Below, in pieces: positions 57,961 to 64,000 of a stretch of DNA of 64,000 bases. Origin of the DNA: Orobanche coerulescens (Eukaryota; Streptophyta; Magnoliopsida; Lamiales; Orobanchaceae). Both the position numbers and the translations under genes were made by a program. The notes under the pieces were generated by a model. That model was not told the DNA's origin and searched no databases. It worked only from the letters and a program-made list of their open reading frames with translations. How positions within the stretch are numbered: position 1 is the stretch's first letter; the number at the start of each line of letters is the position of its first letter. The stretch is taken from NCBI GenBank assembly GCA_033398695.1, contig CM065802.1:207657096-207721095 (forward strand). Reading direction: 5' to 3'.

Positions 57961-59107
57961 TCAGAACTTATGCTGAAGTGCGAGCTCCAAAAGACCTAGT
58001 CACATTTCTACAAAAAGTCGTTCGATGCCCCTCTTGCCCGCATTCAAAACAGGTCACAAAAGGAGCGGAGCAATCACGCCGAACATGTCCTGGTCGTCCA
58101 CAGTTATAACACTTCTTCATTGAAACAGTAGCCGATGATGCCGTCCTGAATTTCTTTCCGCCTCGAGAAGGGTACGGAGGCCTCTTGGATGAATGGAATG
58201 AGGACTGGACCTTGCAGGGCCCACTATTCTTACTCTCAGTGAAGTTGCCAGACACTTTTTGCTTCTTTGCTTTCGCAAATTTTTCCACCGCTGTCTCTTT
58301 CATCTCGTAATCCAGGGCTTTATCCTGATACTGTCGGAGAGTAGTACATCTCGACATATATTGCTGGATCTCCGGCTTCATTCGCATGTCAAAGTGAAAA
58401 ATCTTTTCCGCCTCGGTCCTAACCAGATGTCGCACACACGTCAGCTGGTGATTAAAAGTCTTAATCATGTCTGTCACAGATGCCTCCATATTTTGCGGTG
58501 AGAAAAACTCTCGAACTCTAGCCTCTCTAACTGGACAAGGGCAATATTGTGCTTCCATCATTAACTTGAATTCTGTCGAGTCAGCATTATGATCCTCAGG
58601 TCGAATGGCTTCCCACCAGTCGAAAGCTTCCCCAGTCAGAAAATACTATGCGATCGGAACCTTTCGGTCATCAGGACAATTAATCCCCGCAAATATCTTC
58701 TCTAGATATTTTAGCCAGTGGTCCCATGTAGGCATCTCTGAAGAACCGTTGAATTTCGGTGGGTGTAACTTGACCACTTTCGTAAGCCACTTGTCTCCCC
58801 GATTGTCCTCGTTACGCTATTGACCCATCGTTGCTTGCATGCGGTCAACCACCTGAGCAAATTAGGCCATCTGGGTGACCACTTGTTGAAGCACTCCTGG
58901 CATGTTAAGGTTTGTATCTCCCTCTATAGTCCGTGCTCGGTCATTGTTTACCGATTCCCATTGTCCTTCAGAACGGGAGTCATCTCGATTAGCCGACAAA
59001 TCCGGGGTAGACAACGAATCTTCGTGTCTCGCATTACCACGACCGCGTCCGCGTCCACGACCTCCTCTCAACATACTGTAAACACAAATACTCAATACCC
59101 AGAGCAA
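57961..59107 (-). pseudogene. G2 gag with two zinc knuckles
   Basis: A start near 59075 (MLRGGRGRGRGRGNARHED) gives an RG-rich N-terminus; a stop at about 58862 and another near 58820 interrupt. The gag body continues from 58561 (RVREFFSPQNMEASVTDMIKTFNHQLT...). Two CCHC knuckles follow: CYNCGRPGHVRRDC and CFECGQEGHRTTFC. One knuckle is usual in chromovirus gag. Confidence 0.83.
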
Positions 59108-59289
59108 AATCTTCTAAAATTCGTTAATAACCACGAAATAATTAAAATGGTAGTATATGAGATTAGGAAACTTACAACCACGGTCCACATGACGACGCTG
59201 GTTGTACAGTGATGTTATACGCGACCGACAAATCAAACGACATAAACAGACCCAACTAAACCCAACTGCCAAGATATCCATGAATCTTA

Positions 59290-59301
59290 GCTCCGATACC
59301 A
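59290..59301 (-). promoter_or_regulatory. G2 primer-binding site
   Basis: Minus strand TGGTATCGGAGC, five bases after the LTR end, matches the Met-tRNA complement TGGTATCAGAGC with one change. Confidence 0.85.
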
Positions 59302-59306
59302 TATTC

Positions 59307-59452
59307 TGTAACACCCCGAGATATTCAGAATAATTACAGCGCTGTAAACCCTTTATGTAAGAATTTACAAGGCTAAAATAAAAGAAAAAATGAACAATGC
59401 AAAAGTACCACTAAAAGTTGAGTAATTTAATCATCAGTTTAATCATCCATAC
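59307..59452 (-). repeat. G2 5' LTR stub
   Basis: Plus strand TGTAACACCCCGAGATATTC, i.e. the 3' end of an LTR read on the minus strand; cut after 146 bp by C4. Confidence 0.8.
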
Positions 59453-61316
59453 TGTTGGGATTCCGAAAATAAAACGAAATACGCAGCGGAAATAAAAAAC
59501 GAATCCCAAACAGGATCGATCAAGTAACGTATATACGAAAAATAAATACGAAGATAAAGATCATACCCTTGAAGCCTTTGAAATAATTCTTCGTAAAATT
59601 GGATGATGATCACGAACCTCGTCCCGAACACGAAATCCCTTTGTTCCAAGCACCGAAAGTTCGAAGCCTCTACTTCACACGCGTCGGAAGTTGCCCGGAA
59701 AAATTTCAACGAGACTCCGTTCTCCAAGAACACGGCTAGGGAACTCGTAGGAATTTTTTCTCTCAATTTTTCTTAACTTTTATAACACCTCTAAGATGAA
59801 AATTATAGAAAAGAAAAAATTTTTTTTTTCTCCCTCATTCAAAGCTCACGGCAGTGCTCTACATGAGTGAGTATGAGTTTTTGTTGTTGTCTCATTTCAT
59901 CATTTATAATGTAATGATATATATATTATAAAAGAATAAATATTCCTTTACAACTATCATTCACAATTATGTGGGAATCTCAACTCTAAGTGAGTTCCCA
60001 CACACATGCAAGATCATGCCATGCCATGAGGAGTGGGTGGCCACAAGGAAGTTTCTAGAAAGCGAGCCGAGCCACTCGGCTCGTGTCTGGACGTTCGTCA
60101 AACGACTTCGTTAAATACACTCCTTTTAATCATCAATGTATTTATATTAATTAATTAATCTAATTAATTAATTAATTATATCAAATACAAATATATATTT
60201 CTCTAAGAAATATAATTTATTAATTAAATTAATTGCACGGTAACTTAATTAAAATTCATTAGACAGATATTTGATTTATCCAATAAATCATAATTAAATA
60301 TCCAATATCTAATATTAATAGAGAGATAATAAATTCACATTTATCCGTCAACGCTCACGATGCGCGACTCGTAGGTCCGTCTCGGTAGGCATTAGGAGGA
60401 ACCAATGAGTGCGGGCGGCACTTAGCCACCTAGCGGGCCGCACTGTAAACCCCGGCGAGAACGAATGAAGGGATCATTCCGAACCATTATGTCGTGAATA
60501 CTATATACGTATAGACCCTTCATCAGATGTCCCGGTCAAGTCTTCGGGTCACGGTAAAGTCAAACCCTACTGTTGACTAAACTCTATACATGTGTTAATG
60601 CAAATCAAGACCGATTGATTAATAGTGTATCTAATACGACTATATCAGAATGCTTTGGCCAAAGACTTATGATCTTATTTGCCATTAACCGTATAGACAT
60701 TCGCCGCTCACTAACAGGAGATAGAATCCTTTCTTGGCGTCTGAAAGATCGCTACTGCCCGTATAGTCCGCACTTCGAGGTCGACTCGGCAATTAAGCAA
60801 ATGAGTCTAACTACTCTAATGACAAACTAAACGTCACGGACACATCTTCTCTGAACCCTCAAGTCAAAGGTCCACGTATACTATCACAACCTTTCGATTC
60901 GTCATCGACTCTCCGAGAGTGAATACCGTGTGGTGAATCGAGTATGAGTCGTGTTCGAGTATACTGGCTCCACCAATATACTTATAACTATGCTATCAAG
61001 GCGTGCACACGTCCTAGCATCGATTATACAAGTCATATTAAAACTTAATGCCCATTTTAAGTTTATTGACTTGCGAACAATTTACGTAAATAAACTTTAA
61101 ACACTTCCAGACATTTTCTCTTATCCCATAACGAGAATGGAATGTTCGATTTATTTACATGGACTTCACTTCAATGTTTACCAAGTCAAGAATGCAATTG
61201 AAATACAATAAACGGTGAATGAATCGTATTGCCTTTTTATTAATTATTCCATAATTACAAGTATAATGCCCTTACTCTCTCATCCCCGAGTGGCATTCGA
61301 GGGCATATTCCTAACA
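59453..61316 (-). repeat. C4 3' LTR (1864 bp)
   Basis: On the minus strand TGTTAGGAATATGCCC...GAATCCCAACA: same family as the C2 LTRs. TATAAATA is the complement of 60139-60146. The flank CATAC (59448-59452) is the candidate TSD. Confidence 0.92.
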
Positions 61317-61389
61317 ATCTCCCACTTGCACTCAATGCCACACATCATGGTATCCAATACCCATGTTCTTCGATGTCTTTCTAAGACGG

Positions 61390-62860
61390 CTGAGATAATG
61401 GCTTAGTCAATAGTCGAGACATTGTCTTGAGTCTACTCTTTCCAATGAAACATATCCTTTTTCCACCATCTCTCGAACGATGTGGTACTTTCTCTCTATA
61501 TGCTTGGTGTTGTGGTGAGCCCTCGGCTCCTTGGCTTGGGCGACGGCTCCATCATTATCACGGAATAGTGATATAGGCAACTCCGCGTTAGGCACCACTT
61601 GAAGTTCTTGTATAAACTTACGCATCCAAAATGCTTCTTTGCTAGCCTGCGAGGCGACTTGATACTGCTTGGCGGTGGAATCTGCAGATGGCCCGCTTGG
61701 AGCTTCTCCAAGATCTTGCTCCTCCATTGAGAGTAAATAAATACCCGGATGTCGACTTAGAGTCGTCATTGTCTCCTTGAAAATCGAATCGGTGAATCCA
61801 ATCACCTTGAGTTCTCCACCACCATAAGTAAGAACTAAATCTCTAGTTCTTCTTAAGTACTTAAGAATGTTCTTTACGGCGGTCAATGTTCCCTTCCGGG
61901 TTTGCTTGAAATCGACTTACCATACTCACGGCGTAGGCTAAGTCCTGGTCTCGTACACAACATAGCGTACATGAGGCTACCCATCGCCGAGGCATAGGGT
62001 ACCTTACTCATCTCTCTCTTGTCTTCCTCACTTTGAGGACACATTTTCGTGGTGAGATGAATTCCATGTCGCATGGGAAGGAACCCTCTTTTAGATTCAT
62101 CCATCTTGAATCTTCTCGGATTTTATCGATATAAAGGGCTTGGGAAAGTCCTATCATTCTTCGTGGTCTATCTCTGTAAAGACGGATCCCTAGAATATAG
62201 GAAGCTTCTCCCAAGTCTTTCATGGAGAACGTCTTAGAAAGCCAAGCTTTCACGGTCGAGCATTGCTATGTTATTTCCTATAAGCGAGAATATCATCTAC
62301 ATATAGTACTAAGAACGCAATGTTGCTCCCACGACCTTTTGTAAACACACGGTTCCTCCTCATTTCGTTCGAAGTCAAAGTCCTTAATCGCTTCACAAAT
62401 CGAAGGTTCCAACTCCGAGAAGCTTGCTTGGACCATAAATGGCTCGTTGCGGCTTACACACTTTATGAATATTAGCTTTGGACATAAAACCTTTAGCTGT
62501 TCCATATAGATTTCCTCCTCGAGGTATCCATTTAGAAAAGCCGTTTTGACATCCATTTGCCATATTTCATAATCATAATAGCGACAATGGCAAGCATCAT
62601 GCGAATCGACTTTATCATAGCTACGGGCGAGAAGGTATCATGATAATCGATTCACGCCCTTTGGGTATAACCCTTTGCCACAAGCCCGGCCTTATAGGCA
62701 TCAACCTTGCCATCCCCATCGGTCTTTCTCTTATAGATCCATTTATTTCCAATAGTCCTCATGCCGGTTGGAAGATCTACTAGAGTCCAGACTGATTGGT
62801 ATGCATCGAGTCTATCTCGGCTTTCATTGCTTCTTGCCATTTATCGGAGTCTACATCCAC
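61390..62860 (-). pseudogene. C4 RNase H and reverse transcriptase
   Basis: RT pieces from 62840: GNKWIYKRKTDGDGKVDAYKAGLVAKGYTQ, MDVKTAFLNGYLEEEIYMEQL (62556), MKDLGEASYILGIRLYRDRPRRMIGLSQALYIDKI (62253) and MRHGIHLTTKMCPQSEEDKREMSKVPYASAMGSLMYAMLCTRPG (62104). The catalytic YVDD region is around 62290 in a shifted frame. RNase H: LKYLRRTRDLVLTYGGGELKVIGFTDS (61886), FRDNDGAVAQAKEPRAHHNTKHIERKYH. Every few hundred bases the frame changes. Confidence 0.87.
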
Positions 62861-63119
62861 TATCGCTTGGTCATAGGTGACAGGGTCGTTTTCACTGCTA
62901 TCGGGTGTGTCGTGGAGACCCGGTTCCTCGACATGTGTATAGCCATACCTCTCGTAAGTGAGATACCCTATCGACCTTGAAGTGGAGGCGTGTTACAATA
63001 GGTTCGGTTCTTGATCCCGATCGGATGTCTCCTTAGGACTTTCATTATGCTCTTCCAAAGAGATATTTCTACCCGAGCCACCTTCTGAATGAATTCATCC
63101 TCAAGGAAGTGCGCTTGTA

Positions 63120-64000
63120 ATGCCACAACGACCTATGGTCTTGGCATGTAGAATAGATAACCCATCGAGTCCTCTGGGTATCCTATGAAACGTCCTTTTA
63201 TGGACCTCGCTTCGGTTGTCCACCTTAGCCTTTTTGACATAGGTGGACATCCCCAAATCCTTATGTGATTAAGGCTTGGTTTCTTACCCTTCCACATCTC
63301 ATGCGGAGTGATAGGAGCAGATTTGGAAGGACATCTATTTAGGATATAGGCGGTTAGTAAGGCATACCCCACAGTAAATAGGTAAATCGGTGTAATTTAA
63401 CATGGAGCGAACCATGTCCAACAAAGTCCGATTTCTCCTTTCGAAACACCATTTAACCGTGGGGTTCTGGAGGCGTGAATTGTGAAACTATTCCATGTTC
63501 CTTAAGGAACTCATCAAACTCGGTGCTCATATATTCGCCACCTCGGTCCGACCAAGTGCTTTGATATGACATCCATTTGTTTTTCAACTAGAGCCTTAAA
63601 TTCTTTGAATTTAGCAAAGGCTTGATTTATGTTTCATTAAGTACACAATCCCATACCTAGTATGATCATCATGAATGTTATGAAATATTGATATCCGTCT
63701 CGGGCTACTTCTAAAGCACCACAAACATCGGTATGCACCAATCCAAGTTTATCGGTGACCCTTTCAAAAGTCCTGTGAAGGGGAACTTAGTCATTTTGCC
63801 TCTAAGGCAAGATTCACAAGTTGGATAGGGTTCTACACCCAATGGACTTAAAAGTCCATCTTTCTCCATTTTCCGAACCTTGGTCGACCAACATGACCAA
63901 GTCTAAGGTGCCATTTAAGAGCTTGATTAGTATCTTGCCTACCACGTTTCCTAGTTATAGTGTTCACTTTGTTTTATTTTGCATGTTCGGATGATATAAA
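63120..64000 (-). pseudogene. C4 integrase
   Basis: 63372-63133: GYALLTAYILNRCPSKSAPITPHEMWKGKKPSLNHIRIWGC...ARSIKGRFIGYPEDSMGYLFYMP, the integrase C-terminus. Upstream, broken frames contain the DDE core (EYMSTEFDEFL-like at about 63500-63545) and, towards 64000, the zinc-binding end and the protease linker. 62860-63119 is the integrase-RT linker, with no intact frame. Confidence 0.82.

Larger units (their letters stand above)
56600..59306 (-). mobile_element. G2: Ty3/gypsy (chromovirus-like) gag-protease-RT block
   Basis: Minus-strand order 5' LTR stub (59307-59452), PBS, gag, protease, RT; RNase H and integrase are missing and RT runs into G3 LTR-side sequence near 56605. A deletion between RT and the 3' LTR explains this, unless G2 and G3 are different elements. 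Confidence 0.8.
59453..64000 (-). mobile_element. C4: Ty1/copia of the C2 family, right part beyond the window
   Basis: 3' LTR, polypurine tract (complement of 61317-61328, AAGTGGGAGATT), then RNase H, RT, integrase on the minus strand up to the window end. Inserted into the 5' LTR of G2. Reading frames are badly broken by small indels, many at CTG/CAG when compared with C2. Confidence 0.9.

Noticed and set aside
54438..59452. G3 LTR and G2 stub as the two LTRs of one clean element
   Set aside because: Both start TGTAACACCCC but diverge right after, and RNase H/integrase are missing between them. I kept them as separate features with a note.
1..64000. Host genes, tRNA or rRNA genes
   Set aside because: No reading frame without retroelement context and no tRNA-like or rRNA-like sequence was found; the short tRNA complements are primer-binding sites.

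Overview
This is plant nuclear DNA, almost certainly a heterochromatic repeat-rich stretch of an angiosperm genome (probably a eudicot, but the sequence gives no firm taxon). I see no host gene, tRNA or rRNA. Essentially the whole 64 kb is LTR retrotransposons inserted into one another. Evidence is paired or single LTRs with TG...CA ends, 5-bp target-site duplications (TSDs), primer-binding sites, polypurine tracts, and gag/protease/integrase/RT/RNase H remains of known plant lineages. Names used here are local labels only.

Layout, left to right. (1) 1-21422: an Athila-type Ty3/gypsy element on the minus strand (ATH), running from its 5' LTR at 20145-21422 leftwards through gag, protease, RT/RNase H, integrase and an extra ORF at 423-1472; its 3' LTR lies left of the window. 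Its gag is split by S1 (6812-18764, plus strand), a complete Sirevirus-type Ty1/copia element with 1404-bp LTRs, TSD ACTCG and a 3-kb envelope-position ORF. (2) 21423-45297: parts of S3, a second Sirevirus on the minus strand (LTR fragment, polypurine tract, env-position ORF, RNase H, RT). Its env-position ORF is split by G1 (23406-40928, TSD GGAAG), a chromodomain-type Ty3/gypsy (Tekay-like) with 2.3-kb LTRs. G1 has lost gag-protease-RT and contains C2 (about 28.6-38.6 kb), a rearranged Ty1/copia array with two LTRs and two partial internal regions. (3) 45298-52191: S5, a Sirevirus of the S1 family on the minus strand, inserted in the RT of S3 and missing part of its 3' LTR. (4) 52192-64000: a chain of further insertions, each cutting the previous one: L7 (copia-like LTR) in the gag of S5, S6 (Sirevirus-like LTR) in L7, a gypsy block G3/G2 in S6, and C4 (C2-family copia) in the 5' LTR of G2. 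Their right halves lie beyond the window.

Most coding regions are dead: stops, frameshifts, and replaced catalytic aspartates in two proteases and one integrase. The longest intact reading frames are a 747-codon integrase/RT/RNase H frame in C2 and the 349-codon extra ORF of ATH.

The points most worth following up are: (a) clusters of short, often palindromic GC-containing words just upstream of the TATA box in the LTRs of unrelated elements (TAGCGCGCGCTA in G1, TAACGTACGTAA in S6, a 91-bp CACGAGC/GCTCGTG repeat in G3), with a comparable CGCGATCC cluster ahead of the extra ORF of ATH; (b) an apparent shared protein domain between the extra ORFs of ATH (Ty3/gypsy) and the Sireviruses (Ty1/copia), which look nuclear rather than envelope-like; (c) a TATA box in front of the env-position ORF in all three Sireviruses; (d) a 21-bp minisatellite that adds a heptapeptide repeat to the G1 integrase; (e) a recurring replacement of CTG/CAG by CG-containing sequence in S1 and C4, which may be a base-calling artefact at methylated sites.
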